Below are positions 32,471-41,778 of a DNA stretch of 47,094 bases, piece by piece. The translations under genes and the position numbers were made by a program. The notes under the pieces are model-generated. The model was given only the letters and a program-made list of their open reading frames with translations. It ran no database searches and was not told the origin of the DNA. The stretch lies in the NCBI GenBank assembly GCA_910586905.1, contig CAJUIV010000011.1:1-47094 (forward strand), in the 5' to 3' direction. The number at the start of each line of letters is the position of its first letter. Within the stretch, counting starts at the first letter, position 1. Source of the stretch: an uncultured Christensenellaceae bacterium (GTDB lineage: Bacteria > Bacillota > Clostridia > Christensenellales > CAG-314).

Positions 32471-34884
32471 TACATTCTCCAAATTTTTTCCGCGTATTCG
32501 CGTACCGAGCGGTCGGCGGAAAATCTGCCGGCTTCCGCTATGTTCTTTAACGACATTCTGTTCCACAAATTAACGTTTTTGTACGCTTCGTTCATCTTAT
32601 CGTGGCAGCTCATATAGCTTGCGAAATCGGCAAAACACATATACGGGTCCGCTATAGGATAGTTGCGCAGTAGATAGTTGGAAATAGTTTCGAACGTCGT
32701 TCCCCCGAAACCGTTATTCAAATCTTCCACTATTGCACGGAGCTTAGGCAGTTTGAAATAGAAGTCGGTCGAATTGTATCCGTTCGCCCAAACGTCTGAA
32801 ACTTCTTTTGCGGTCATACCGAAAATAAATATATTGTCTAGTCCTACCGCTTCGCTCATTTCGACGTTGGCGCCGTCGAGCGTACCGAGCGTTAACGCTC
32901 CGTTTATCATAAATTTCATATTACCCGTACCGCTGGCCTCTTTTCCTGCAAGGGAAATCTGTTCGGATACTTCCGCCGCGGGAATAAGACTTTCCGCCAT
33001 CGTTACGCAGTAGTTTTCCATAAATACGACGTTTAGCTTTTCGCGGATTTTAGGGTTGGATTCCAAATCTTTTTGTATGCAGCAAATAAGTCTTATAACT
33101 TCTTTTGCGGCATAGTAACTGGGAGCCGCTTTAGCGCCGAAAATAAACGTTTGAGGCGTTACGTCCAAATCTGGATTTTCTTTCAAGTCGTGATAAAGCG
33201 AAACAATTTTAAGCACGTTGAGAAGCTGACGCTTATATTCGTGCAAACGCTTTACCTGAACGTCGAAACGGGTGTTCGGATTTATCGTCAAACCCGACTT
33301 CTTTTTGGCGATGTCGACAAAACGTTTTTTATTCGCAAGCTTTATTTTAGCCATCTGCGAATGTACTTCTTCGTCGTCCAAAAAGGCGTTAAGTTTCGTC
33401 AGCTCCGAAGCGTCGCTCATAAAAGCGTCTCCGATTAAATCTTTTATCAAGGAGTTTAAACCCGGGTTTGCCTGGCATAACCATCTGCGGTACGCGATAC
33501 CGTTGGTAACGTTGGTAAACTTGCTTCGGTTAAGTTCGTAAAAATCTTTAAACAAATCCTTTTTTAAAATTTCGCTGTGCAGCGCTGAAACTCCGTTTAC
33601 TTTGTGCGAAGAAATTATCGACAGGTTAGCCATACGAACTTGGTCGTACGCGATAATCGCCAAGTCGGAAACTTTTTTAAAATCACGCGTTTTATTGTAA
33701 AACTCTTTGCAGGCGCGTTCGTTTATTTCTACGATAATTTGGTAAATACGCGGCAGAAGTTGCTTGAATATATACTCGGGCCAGCTCTCTAAAGCTTCGG
33801 CAAGTACCGTATGATTAGTATAGGCGCAAACGGACGTTACTATATTCCAAGCTTTATCCCAGCTCATACGGTATTCGTCTACAAAAATACGCATAAGCTC
33901 GGGACCGCAAAGCGCGGGATGGGTATCGTTTATATGCACCGCAACCATATTAGCGAAAGTATCGAAATTTCCGTAACGTTTAAAGTGGTCGCTTACAATG
34001 TTCTGCATAGCGGCGGACACCAAAAAATATTCTTGCTTTAAACGTAAAACTTTTCCTTCCTCGTGATTATCGTTGGGATACAAAACTTTCGTTATCATTT
34101 CAGCGCGTGTTTGTTCCTCCATAGCGCGCAGATATTCGCCTTGACCGAAAGTACGGAAATCGAAAGGTTTATTGTTACGGGCAGACCACAAACGCAGCAC
34201 TCCTACCGCAGGAGCGTGGTATCCTTCCGTAACCATATCGTACGGAAAAGCCTGCACTTCCTCGCAGCCTACCTGTTCGTAAACGGGACCTTTATCCGTC
34301 CATATCTCTTTAACTTCACCGCCGAAACGTACGACTTGAATTTTGTCGGGACGCTCTTTAAGCCATATTTCTCCTCCCGGCAGCCAGTTATCCGGAAGTT
34401 CGGTCTGCCAGCCGTCGATTATTTTTTGCTGAAAGAAACCGTATTCGAAACGGAGCGAATGTCCCATAACGGGATAGTTTTCTTTCGCCAAGCAATCCAA
34501 ATAACACGCGGCAAGTCTTCCGAGTCCGCCGTTTCCGAGTCCGGCATCTGGTTCGCACTCGTATAAATCGTCTATGTTAACTTTGTAGTATTTTTTAAGC
34601 GTTTCGGCAAAAAGTCCGTCCAACTCCATATTAAACAGATTGTTTTTCAAACTTCTGCCCATCAAAAATTCCATAGACAGATAATGAACTCTTTTATGTT
34701 CGCGCGCTTTATGCTGACGGTTAAACGTCGTGCGTTTTTCCAAAAGCATATCTCTTACGACGGTTGCTACGCACTTATACAGTTGAAGAGTGCTTATTTC
34801 CATTGCCGAAACGCCGAACGCTTTGTTCGACGCGCTTTCAATCAAGTCTTTTATATTAGATTTAGTTAAAGCCGATGTTGGCAT
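32470..34884 (-). CDS. glgP: Glycogen/maltodextrin phosphorylase
   Basis: Protein of 804 residues, the usual bacterial length. GT35 enzyme that releases glucose-1-phosphate from alpha-1,4-glucan ends with pyridoxal phosphate. Landmarks: VHYLSMEFLMGRSLKNN near the N-terminus, GLGNGGLGRLAACY, and the PLP lysine region EASGTGNMKFMINGALTLGT. Start at 34884 after AAAGGAG. It lies 2 bases downstream of glgB and overlaps the amylase start by 1 base. No long N-terminal regulatory extension is present, so simple metabolite control is likely. Confidence 0.97.
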   Translation of the reverse strand: MPTSALTKSNIKDLIESASNKAFGVSAMEISTLQLYKCVATVVRDMLLEKRTTFNRQHKAREHKRVHYLSMEFLMGRSLKNNLFNMELDGLFAETLKKYYKVNIDDLYECEPDAGLGNGGLGRLAACYLDCLAKENYPVMGHSLRFEYGFFQQKIIDGWQTELPDNWLPGGEIWLKERPDKIQVVRFGGEVKEIWTDKGPVYEQVGCEEVQAFPYDMVTEGYHAPAVGVLRLWSARNNKPFDFRTFGQGEYLRAMEEQTRAEMITKVLYPNDNHEEGKVLRLKQEYFLVSAAMQNIVSDHFKRYGNFDTFANMVAVHINDTHPALCGPELMRIFVDEYRMSWDKAWNIVTSVCAYTNHTVLAEALESWPEYIFKQLLPRIYQIIVEINERACKEFYNKTRDFKKVSDLAIIAYDQVRMANLSIISSHKVNGVSALHSEILKKDLFKDFYELNRSKFTNVTNGIAYRRWLCQANPGLNSLIKDLIGDAFMSDASELTKLNAFLDDEEVHSQMAKIKLANKKRFVDIAKKKSGLTINPNTRFDVQVKRLHEYKRQLLNVLKIVSLYHDLKENPDLDVTPQTFIFGAKAAPSYYAAKEVIRLICCIQKDLESNPKIREKLNVVFMENYCVTMAESLIPAAEVSEQISLAGKEASGTGNMKFMINGALTLGTLDGANVEMSEAVGLDNIFIFGMTAKEVSDVWANGYNSTDFYFKLPKLRAIVEDLNNGFGGTTFETISNYLLRNYPIADPYMCFADFASYMSCHDKMNEAYKNVNLWNRMSLKNIAEAGRFSADRSVREYAEKIWRM

Positions 34885-34886
34885 AA

Positions 34887-36749
34887 TTATTTCTCCTTTC
34901 GCTTTGCCGCTTTTTGAGCGGGTTTATAATAGTATTGTACGCTGGAAGCCGGTATTGTTATTTCGACGTATCCTTCGTCCGAAGACGTTACTTCGTTTCT
35001 AACTTCTACGCCTCTGCCTCCGTACTTATAATCGTCGCTGTTAATAACGAGTTCGTACCCGCCTTTATCAACGTAAAAACCGTAATTAAAATAGTCGTAT
35101 AAACTGAAATTTACAACTACGAGCATTGTGTTTCCGCGCTTATCAAATCGTTCGTAAGCCAATACGCTGTTTTTACTGTCGTCGGCAAGCAGCCATTTAA
35201 AACCGTCCCACGACGTATCGTTTTGATAAAGAGGCTTGTACTTTTTGTACGCTTTGTTCAATTCGCGCACGAAACGGTTGTGAGAGTCGTGCTTGGGATA
35301 CGTCAGCAATATCCAATCTAGTTCTTTATCTTCGTTCCACTCGTTCCACTGCGCAAGTTCGACTCCCATAAAATTCAGTTTTTTCCCCGGATGAGAGTAT
35401 TGAAAACCCAACAGAGCTTTTAGCTGAGCAAACTTGGTATCGTAATCTCCGAACATTTTGTTGATTAAACTGCCTTTTAAGTGTACCACTTCGTCATGAG
35501 AAAGCGGAAGCATATAATTTTCGCTGTATGCGTAACACATCGAAAAAGTCAGTTTATTGTGCTTTTCGCTGCGCCACAGCGTATCCGATTGCATATATGA
35601 CAAAACGTCGTTCATCCAACCCATATTCCATTTGTAGTTAAAGCCCAAACCGCCTACGTAAGTGGGATGAGTAACCTTCGGGAAAGCTGTCGATTCTTCC
35701 GCCACAAACAGCGCGTAAGGACAAGCTTCGAATACTTTGCAGGAAAGCTTACGTAAAAAATCTATCGCTTCCAAATTTTCCTTGCCGCCCCATCTGTTAG
35801 GCCGCCACTCTCCGTTTTTACGGTCGTAGTCAAGATACAGCATACTTGCAACCGCGTCTACGCGCAAACCGTCGAAGTGAAATTCTTTAAACCAGTACAA
35901 CGCGTTCGAAATCAAAAAGCTTTGAACCTCGTAACGCGAATAGTCGAAAATACGCGTTCCCCAACTCTTATGTTCTTTTTTAAATTCATCGGCGGATTCG
36001 TAACAACACGTTCCGTCGAATTCGATAAGTCCGTGCGCGTCTTTGCAAAAATGAGCCGGGACCCAATCCAAAATAACGCCGATTCCCGCTTTATGAAATT
36101 GGTTCACCAAATATTTCAAATCTTCCGGAGTACCGTATCTACTGGTAGGAGCGTAAAATCCCGTTACCTGATACCCCCACGACGCATCGAGAGGGTGCTC
36201 GGCAAGCGGCATAAATTCAACGTGAGTATATCCCATTTTTTTGACGTACGGAACCAAATACTTAGCCAAGTCGCGATAAGAGTACAATCTTCCGTCAAAA
36301 TGTTTACGCCAAGAACCCGCGTGAACTTCGTACACGTTAACGGGACTTTTGTAAATATCTTTTTTACGCTGCTTTTCGATCCATTTTTCATCCGACCATT
36401 CGAAGTTTTGTTCGGGACAATAAATTTTACTGGCGGTTTTGGGTCTTACCTCCGCATAACGGGCGTATGGGTCCGCTTTATACAATATCGCTCCGGATTG
36501 AGCGGTAATCGCGTATTTATAACAATCGCCTTCTCTCGCGTCTACCGTGATTTGCCAAATACCGTCTTCGAGCGTCATTTTGTCGTGATGGACAAGCCAG
36601 TTGTTAAAATCGCCTATAAGGCTTACGCTCAAAGCGTTAGGCGCCCAAACCGAAAAATGATAAGAGTTTTCCCCCACTTTTTTACAACCTAATAACTCGT
36701 AGGCGTTTACGCTTTCGCCGCTGTAAAATTCCGAAAATCTATTCGACAT
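34887..36749 (-). CDS. glgB: 1,4-alpha-glucan branching enzyme
   Basis: Protein of 620 residues. It has an N-terminal CBM48 domain (YHFSVWAPNALSVSLIGDFN), then the GH13 barrel with VILDWVPAHF, DGLRVDAVASML (nucleophile Asp), LFVAEESTAFP (acid/base Glu) and LSHDEVVHLKGS. This is the shorter, single-CBM48 form common in Bacillota. It introduces alpha-1,6 branches. The start at 36749 follows AAGGAG. Between malQ (10-base gap) and glgP (2-base gap). glgC and glgA, needed to make glycogen, are not in the window. Confidence 0.97.
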   Translation of the reverse strand: MSNRFSEFYSGESVNAYELLGCKKVGENSYHFSVWAPNALSVSLIGDFNNWLVHHDKMTLEDGIWQITVDAREGDCYKYAITAQSGAILYKADPYARYAEVRPKTASKIYCPEQNFEWSDEKWIEKQRKKDIYKSPVNVYEVHAGSWRKHFDGRLYSYRDLAKYLVPYVKKMGYTHVEFMPLAEHPLDASWGYQVTGFYAPTSRYGTPEDLKYLVNQFHKAGIGVILDWVPAHFCKDAHGLIEFDGTCCYESADEFKKEHKSWGTRIFDYSRYEVQSFLISNALYWFKEFHFDGLRVDAVASMLYLDYDRKNGEWRPNRWGGKENLEAIDFLRKLSCKVFEACPYALFVAEESTAFPKVTHPTYVGGLGFNYKWNMGWMNDVLSYMQSDTLWRSEKHNKLTFSMCYAYSENYMLPLSHDEVVHLKGSLINKMFGDYDTKFAQLKALLGFQYSHPGKKLNFMGVELAQWNEWNEDKELDWILLTYPKHDSHNRFVRELNKAYKKYKPLYQNDTSWDGFKWLLADDSKNSVLAYERFDKRGNTMLVVVNFSLYDYFNYGFYVDKGGYELVINSDDYKYGGRGVEVRNEVTSSDEGYVEITIPASSVQYYYKPAQKAAKRKEK

Positions 36750-36759
36750 AACGCTCTCC

Positions 36760-38223
36760 TTAACAACGGCCGCTTTGAACGGTTAAATTCAACAGCCATT
36801 TGACTTTTTCTGCGGACAAGTCTCCGCGTTTAGACATGTATTTCCAACAGCCTAACGTGCCGGGAGTATTCATTCTTGAGGAAGAATCGTCTTCGGCGAT
36901 ATCCTGCAACGAATAAATTACCAATTCCGAACGGCTGTTCGCAAGCTGCGTTATCAGTTCCAAAGAAATACGCTCGCCCGTAACGCCGCTGATTCTCCTT
37001 ACCGTGTCGCGCTGCCAATCGTTTAAGGAATTCCACCAACCAACGGTCGTATCGTTATCGTGGGTGCCTAAATACGCCACGCAATGCTCAGGATAATTCT
37101 GAGGCAAAAAAGCGTTGTTTGGATTGCCGTCGTAAGCGAATTGTACTATTTTCATACCTGCGAATCCGCATTTATCGCGTAATTCCAAAACGCTGTTGGG
37201 GATGTCGCCCAAGTCTTCGGCTATAATAGTCAGATCGGGATACGCGTTAATTATACGTTTTAAAAATTCGTAGCCTACGCCTTTTATCCAACGACCGTTC
37301 CGAGCTGTTTTTTCGCCGTACTTTATAGCGTAATAACTATCGAAAGCGCGGAAATGGTCAATACGCAATACGTCGAAAAGTTCGGCGCATTTGCCGACGC
37401 GTTTTATCCACCATTCGTAATCGTCTTTTTTCATAGCATCCCAATCGTACAAAGGATTACCCCACAGTTGTCCGTCTTCCGAAAAATAATCCGGCGGTAC
37501 TCCCGCGACAAGACTGGGACGTCTGTCTTTCGTAAGCTTGAACAAGTGCGGCTTCGACCAAACGTCCGCCGAATCGTACGCCACGTAAATAGGGATATCT
37601 CCTATAAGCTTTATACCGTTATCGCACAATTTCCGTCTGAATTTTCTCCATTGTTTATCGAACACATACTGACAGAATACGTGATATTCCGTTTCTTCTT
37701 CAAGCGCTTCTTTGTACTTTTGCATAGCGGACGGATTTCGAAGACGGATTTCCTCGTCGTCCCACTCGAGCCAAGACTTGCCTCCGAAATGCTTTTTCAA
37801 GGCGCAGAACAGCGAATAATCTTCTAACCAAAAAGAATTCGCTCTGCAAAACTCGACGTAATCTTTTGACGGGTCTCTCTTATTAAACGCCTCGAACGCT
37901 TCGCGCAAAATAATTTCTTTGTGATAAATCGCGTAACCGTAGTCGTTTCCGCGCGCGGTTTTGCTGCGCAAAAGAGTGTTCTCGTCTATCAACCCTTCCG
38001 CCGCCAATTCGTCCGCGTCAATCAACAGCGTATTGCCGGCGAATGCGGACGGCGACGCATATGGCGAATTGACGAAATCGCACGGCGTTATGGGCAACAA
38101 CTGCCAATATTGCTGTTTCGACTCTCGTAAAAAATCGATAAATCTATTTACGTCGGCAAGCGTTCCGACTCCGCTCTGACTAGGTAAAGAGGTGATATGT
38201 AACAAAACACCGCTGGCTCTCAT
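36760..38223 (-). CDS. malQ: 4-alpha-glucanotransferase (amylomaltase)
   Basis: Protein of 487 residues, family GH77. Catalytic blocks are DVLRIDHFRAFDSYYAI (nucleophile Asp), TIIAEDLGDIPNSV (acid/base Glu) and AYLGTHDNDTTVGWWN (third Asp). N-terminal GVLLHITSLPSQSGVGTL is typical. It disproportionates maltodextrins so that phosphorylase can continue. First gene of the operon, start at 38223 after GGAGG; a promoter is predicted at 38285-38313 with an inverted repeat (GCGTT / AACGC, 38259-38271) between promoter and gene. Confidence 0.97.
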   Translation of the reverse strand: MRASGVLLHITSLPSQSGVGTLADVNRFIDFLRESKQQYWQLLPITPCDFVNSPYASPSAFAGNTLLIDADELAAEGLIDENTLLRSKTARGNDYGYAIYHKEIILREAFEAFNKRDPSKDYVEFCRANSFWLEDYSLFCALKKHFGGKSWLEWDDEEIRLRNPSAMQKYKEALEEETEYHVFCQYVFDKQWRKFRRKLCDNGIKLIGDIPIYVAYDSADVWSKPHLFKLTKDRRPSLVAGVPPDYFSEDGQLWGNPLYDWDAMKKDDYEWWIKRVGKCAELFDVLRIDHFRAFDSYYAIKYGEKTARNGRWIKGVGYEFLKRIINAYPDLTIIAEDLGDIPNSVLELRDKCGFAGMKIVQFAYDGNPNNAFLPQNYPEHCVAYLGTHDNDTTVGWWNSLNDWQRDTVRRISGVTGERISLELITQLANSRSELVIYSLQDIAEDDSSSRMNTPGTLGCWKYMSKRGDLSAEKVKWLLNLTVQSGRC

Positions 38224-38284
38224 ATAGTCCTCCGATAATGTTTTAAAAAAATTTAACTGCGTTTTTAACGCTTATTTTATAAAT

Positions 38285-38313
38285 ATTTTATCACTATAAT
38301 CGCGCAAAATCAA
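38285..38313 (-). promoter_or_regulatory. Predicted promoter of the alpha-glucan operon
   Basis: On the minus strand: TTGATT (38308-38313), 17-base spacer, TAAAAT (38285-38290). Downstream of it, GCGTT-TTT-AACGC (38259-38271) could be an operator; LacI-type regulators often act on malQ/glg operons, but this repeat is not a standard LacI site. Confidence 0.5.
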
Positions 38314-38608
38314 TCATTATTCTAAATTTTTACATAGATTTGAAAATTTACTCTAAAACACACGCGGTTAAAAATGCCGTTTTTAAATATTTTATAATAC
38401 AATACTGTTATTTTGCGTTCAATTCTAAATACAATCATAAAAAACGGTAAAAAATAAGTCATCTTTGAAATTCAATAAAATCAGCATGTTATATTTTGAA
38501 AAGAAATCGACTCAAATCAAGGTTAACGCGCACAATGCCGTATACGAGGCACGTAGCAAAACTTAACGCCGTACGATTCGGCAGACAAACGAACGATGAA
38601 GAAACTAC
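38314..38608. other. Intergenic region without recognisable gene
   Basis: AT-rich in its left half and GC-richer around 38520-38600. It holds no convincing ORF. The segment 38520-38600 vaguely recalls the 3'-adjacent element seen after fba and ferredoxin, but the match is too weak to claim. Confidence 0.4.
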
Positions 38609-38635
38609 AAAAAAACGACCGCGGCAAAACGGTCG
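38609..38635 (-). terminator. Terminator after the YhhN-family gene
   Basis: CGACCG / CGGTCG with loop of 8, followed on the minus strand by a seven-T run. A second hairpin, CCCGAC / GTCGGG (38675-38692), lies between it and the stop codon. Confidence 0.75.
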
Positions 38636-38715
38636 AATCTAAAAATACTTTTTTTTTCGGTAATAATCGGCAAACCCGACAAGGCAGTCGGGACTGCTCA
38701 ACTTTGAATACGATT

Positions 38716-39369
38716 TCAGATTATCAAACTCATCGCTATCAACAGCATAGCGGGAAAATACAGCAGCGAATTTACCATATCGACCGCGCGAAATTTAAAT
38801 TTAAAAAGATACAAACCTAAGCAGATATCGCTTGCGAAGTACATAAAACAACCCAATCCGAACATCAAAGCCGACGCGGAAGCCGCAGTTACGGCAACCG
38901 ATAAACCCAAACTACCGCACACGCCCACTAAAACGGTATAAATATTTAAATACACGATATTAGAACCGTAATCGTAAACTTTAAAAAGTTGACATAAAAC
39001 GTTAATTACGCAAAAAATCGCGAATATTATCGTCGCCCACCATCTAAACCCGTAACTTAAGACCGAGTAGCAAGATAAAACCAAACTGGCGCAACTGAAA
39101 GACAACACTCCCGCCACAAACCATACGCGCTTGTTCATAAAAACCAAGAACAAATCGCCTAGCGAAGCGAAAAACAGCCCTATGGCAAGAACGTAACCGT
39201 ATACGTTGCCGCTTATAACGCAGCCGTAAATGCCGACTGCAACGAAAAGCGCTGCGGTTATCATCTTTACGGCTCCGCGTCCTCTGCTGCCGACTTTAAA
39301 CCATTTAAGTATCATAAGGGTTACCGTAAGTAACGAATATAAAACTATAATTGCAATTTTTAATGCCAT
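38716..39369 (-). CDS. YhhN family membrane protein (lysoplasmalogenase-like)
   Basis: Protein of 217 residues with about eight TM segments. It shows the YhhN/TMEM86 pattern: GLFFASLGDLFLVF near the middle and LGCFMYFASDICLGLYLF near the end. Family members hydrolyse the vinyl-ether bond of lysoplasmalogens in animals; bacterial members are mostly uncharacterised, and plasmalogens do occur in anaerobic Clostridia. The start at 39369 has GAGGA upstream. Monocistronic, divergent from the DMT exporter. Confidence 0.72.
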   Translation of the reverse strand: MALKIAIIVLYSLLTVTLMILKWFKVGSRGRGAVKMITAALFVAVGIYGCVISGNVYGYVLAIGLFFASLGDLFLVFMNKRVWFVAGVLSFSCASLVLSCYSVLSYGFRWWATIIFAIFCVINVLCQLFKVYDYGSNIVYLNIYTVLVGVCGSLGLSVAVTAASASALMFGLGCFMYFASDICLGLYLFKFKFRAVDMVNSLLYFPAMLLIAMSLII

Positions 39370-39468
39370 TTTATCCTCGCGTCAAAACTGAACAGTGTTT
39401 TTTATTAAGTATATTATAGTATATTAAAATTGAAATAACAACGATATTTTTTTCACTAAACGCAACGG

Positions 39469-39497
39469 TTGACAAAAACCGATAAATTGCATATAAT
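39469..39497 (+). promoter_or_regulatory. Full-consensus sigma-A promoter before the DMT exporter leader
   Basis: TTGACA (39469-39474), exactly 17 bases, TATAAT (39492-39497). This is the strongest promoter match in the window. Confidence 0.9.
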
Positions 39498-39503
39498 AAC
39501 AGT

Positions 39504-39600
39504 AACTAAATACGCCGAGGAAACGTGGGAGAAATCCCGTGTCCGTTCGCCTTGGGAACGTAACGACAGACTAATATTTTAGTACTGCCGTTTTTTATTT
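39504..39600 (+). promoter_or_regulatory. Structured leader with intrinsic terminator, riboswitch-like
   Basis: Between the consensus promoter and the gene lie: a closing stem CCGAGG/CCTTGG (G-U allowed), an inner hairpin CGTGGGA-GAAA-TCCCGTG (39524-39541), an alternative hairpin CGTTC/GAACG (about 39544-39560), and a terminator. The terminator stem is AACG-CAG-CTAA / TTAG-CTG-CGTT with small bulges (39562-39592), followed by six T (39591-39596). The ribosome binding site AGAGGT follows at once. The layout of aptamer-like fold plus terminator ahead of a transporter is what a transcriptional riboswitch looks like. I do not recognise the aptamer class. Confidence 0.72.
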
Positions 39601-39610
39601 AGAGGTAACA

Positions 39611-40597
39611 ATGATAAACGCAAATAAAAAACAACATATTTTAGGATTTATTATGTTGTCGATGACGGCAATATTTTGGGGAGCGGGATTCGTTTTAAAC
39701 GACCAGCTGCTGACTTCGTCGTTTCAAAATACCCCTAATTTGCTCAACGCCGTCAGATTTGTCGTTTCGGCGATAGCGCTTCTTGCAATTTTCGCAAAAA
39801 GACTCAAGTTCAACAAACATTCGTTACTTTACGGGCTTGCAGGCGGCGCAATGCTTTTCGTGGGTTTTACGCTGCAGCTTATAGGACTTAAATACACCAC
39901 TCCGTCGCACAACGGATTTTTCACGGCGGCTTATATAGTTTTCGTACCGTTTATAGCTTGGATAATTTATAAAAAACGTCCCGTTTGGACGATGTTTGCA
40001 GGAGTAACCGTAGCCATTGCCGGGCTGTTGATTTTAAATTTATTCGGGCAGAACGACCAAATCGAAGAAACGACATTAGGCGATATTCTGACGCTTGTAG
40101 GATCATTGATGTTCGCGATGCAAATCGCTTGGTCTGATTTCGCGCTAAAGAAACAGAAAATCGATCATATAAATTTAACTTTTTGGCAGGTTTTTTTTGC
40201 CGCAGTTTTGTTTGCTTTATACACTTTGATATTTGAAAGTAAAAATTATAAATCTATGCAATTCGACGTTTCGTACGATTTGTGGCGGTTGGCGATAGTA
40301 TCTTTGTGCGGCACTGCGTTCGCATATTTTTCGCAATCGTACGCGCAAAACAAACTCAATCCAACGGAAACGGCAATCATACTGGCATGCGAATCTCCCA
40401 TAGGGGCGGTTATTTCCATTGCCGCCGGCATCGAGCTGTTTTACTGGAACACGCTCGTAGGCGGACTATTGGTTATAGCCTCCGTTATATTGATGGAAAT
40501 CGTCCCCGTTATAATCAATAAGAAAAAAGAGAAACAAGCAAATAAAGCCGTTGACGAAATATCAGCCGAAAACAAAGAAGATAACGACAGCGATTGA
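39611..40597 (+). CDS. EamA/DMT-family transporter
   Basis: Protein of 328 residues with ten TM segments in two EamA repeats (first half IFWGAGFVLNDQLL and LKYTTPSHNGFFTAAYIVFV; second half CGTAFAYFSQSYAQNKLNPT and ILACESPIGAVIS), plus an acidic/Lys-rich tail of about 30 residues. Exporters of amino acids, nucleotides or drugs are found in this family; the substrate is unknown. The start at 39611 has AGAGGT upstream. Expression is probably controlled by the terminator-bearing leader (39504-39600), so the substrate may be the leader's ligand or related to it. Confidence 0.92.
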   Translation: MINANKKQHILGFIMLSMTAIFWGAGFVLNDQLLTSSFQNTPNLLNAVRFVVSAIALLAIFAKRLKFNKHSLLYGLAGGAMLFVGFTLQLIGLKYTTPSHNGFFTAAYIVFVPFIAWIIYKKRPVWTMFAGVTVAIAGLLILNLFGQNDQIEETTLGDILTLVGSLMFAMQIAWSDFALKKQKIDHINLTFWQVFFAAVLFALYTLIFESKNYKSMQFDVSYDLWRLAIVSLCGTAFAYFSQSYAQNKLNPTETAIILACESPIGAVISIAAGIELFYWNTLVGGLLVIASVILMEIVPVIINKKKEKQANKAVDEISAENKEDNDSD

Positions 40598-40840
40598 AAA
40601 TATAAAACCCGTTTAGCCGGTAAATTTCATCATAACATATAAAAAAGACGGGATTTTACCGTAGTTCCCATAGGGAATTTTACCACAGGAACAGAATGTA
40701 AGTATAGCGCACTATACCTTGCAAGAAAGGTGAGTGCGTCTTTACTTTACCTTTTAATTTTGTCGTTGTATAATAATAGAGCGATAAACAGTAATTTAGC
40801 GGAGAATATTTATTTTCTTACACGGTAAAATGGTTGCACT

Positions 40841-41701
40841 ATGATATATTTATCTCATTTTGAATTTCCCAATCTTGAACGCGAGCAGTCATTTCGGTTA
40901 GGCATAAAGCGGACTTGCTACGACACAATGTATCCTTTCTTTGTCTTATCGCAACACGGAGTAACACAGCTTGATTTTGAGCCGATTACTATTTTATACG
41001 GCGGAAATGGTTCGGGAAAGACAACCGCTTTGAATATAATTGCCGAAACCTTGCGTCTTGAACGAGATACATTGTACAACCGTTCTAGTTTTTTCGAGGA
41101 TTACACAAAACTATGTTCTTATCAAGTATTTAAACCAATTCCACAAACCAGCAGAATTGTTACAAGTGATGATGTTTTTGATTATATGCTTAATCTACGT
41201 AATCTCAATGAAGGCATAGATAAAAAACGGGAAGTTTTGTTTAAGGAATATCTTGAAGCAAAATATGCACACTTTCAAGTAGCCTCGTTGGACGACTATG
41301 AACAATTAAAAAAAGTGTGCGATGCTCGAAAGAAAACAACATCTCAATCGCGATATGTACGCAGTCGGCTGATGCGAAATGTTCGTGAACAGTCAAACGG
41401 TGAGAGTGGTTTTCTGTATTTTACGGACAAAATATGCGAAGATGGGTTATTTCTTTTGGACGAGCCTGAAAACAGCTTGTCGCCTGAACGACAGCTGAAA
41501 CTTTTGAAATTCTTGGAGGATTCCGCACGATTTTTCGGTTGTCAATTGATTATAGCGACACATTCCCCTTTTATTCTATCAATGCGAGGAGCTAAGATAT
41601 ACGATTTTGACGAAGAAAAAGTTGACGTCAAACGGTGGACGGAGTTAAAAAATGTGCGCCTTTACTATGATTTTTTCATAAAACATATGAATGAATTTTA
41701 A
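40841..41701 (+). CDS. AAA/ABC-type ATPase, foreign-looking single gene
   Basis: Protein of 286 residues. It has Walker A GGNGSGKTT (about 53-61), a signature-like QSNGESGF (about 189-196), Walker B LFLLDEPENSLS and an H-loop in IIATHSPFIL, all as in the AAA_21/AAA_23 ATPases related to SMC, RecF and OLD. No nuclease (TOPRIM) domain or coiled coil is fused to it and no partner gene lies next to it. The role is unknown; similar ATPases occur in defence systems and mobile elements. The ribosome binding site is poor. AT-rich codon use contrasts with the flanking genes, suggesting transfer. It is bracketed by the inverted repeats of the unit 40636-41838. Confidence 0.88.
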   Translation: MIYLSHFEFPNLEREQSFRLGIKRTCYDTMYPFFVLSQHGVTQLDFEPITILYGGNGSGKTTALNIIAETLRLERDTLYNRSSFFEDYTKLCSYQVFKPIPQTSRIVTSDDVFDYMLNLRNLNEGIDKKREVLFKEYLEAKYAHFQVASLDDYEQLKKVCDARKKTTSQSRYVRSRLMRNVREQSNGESGFLYFTDKICEDGLFLLDEPENSLSPERQLKLLKFLEDSARFFGCQLIIATHSPFILSMRGAKIYDFDEEKVDVKRWTELKNVRLYYDFFIKHMNEF

Positions 41702-41743
41702 TCAAACCGATAAATTTCAATTTAGCCTACTTATTACAAGCAG

Positions 41744-41778
41744 AAAGAACTCTTGAACAAACTGTTCAAGAGTTCTTT
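41744..41778. terminator. Perfect long terminator hairpin after the ATPase gene
   Basis: 16-bp perfect stem (AAAGAACTCTTGAACA / TGTTCAAGAGTTCTTT) with loop AAC, then CTCG and T-rich sequence. It lies 43 bases past the ATPase stop. Confidence 0.85.

Noticed and set aside
38500..38600. A third copy of the 3'-adjacent element (A/B)
   Set aside because: Only short pieces such as TTTTGC and CGTATACGG match and gaps are needed; the similarity could be chance.
39504..39590. Cobalamin riboswitch before the DMT exporter
   Set aside because: A GGGAGAAATCCC stretch and a TAAC recall B12 switches, but the B12 box and the conserved core are missing and the leader is far too short.
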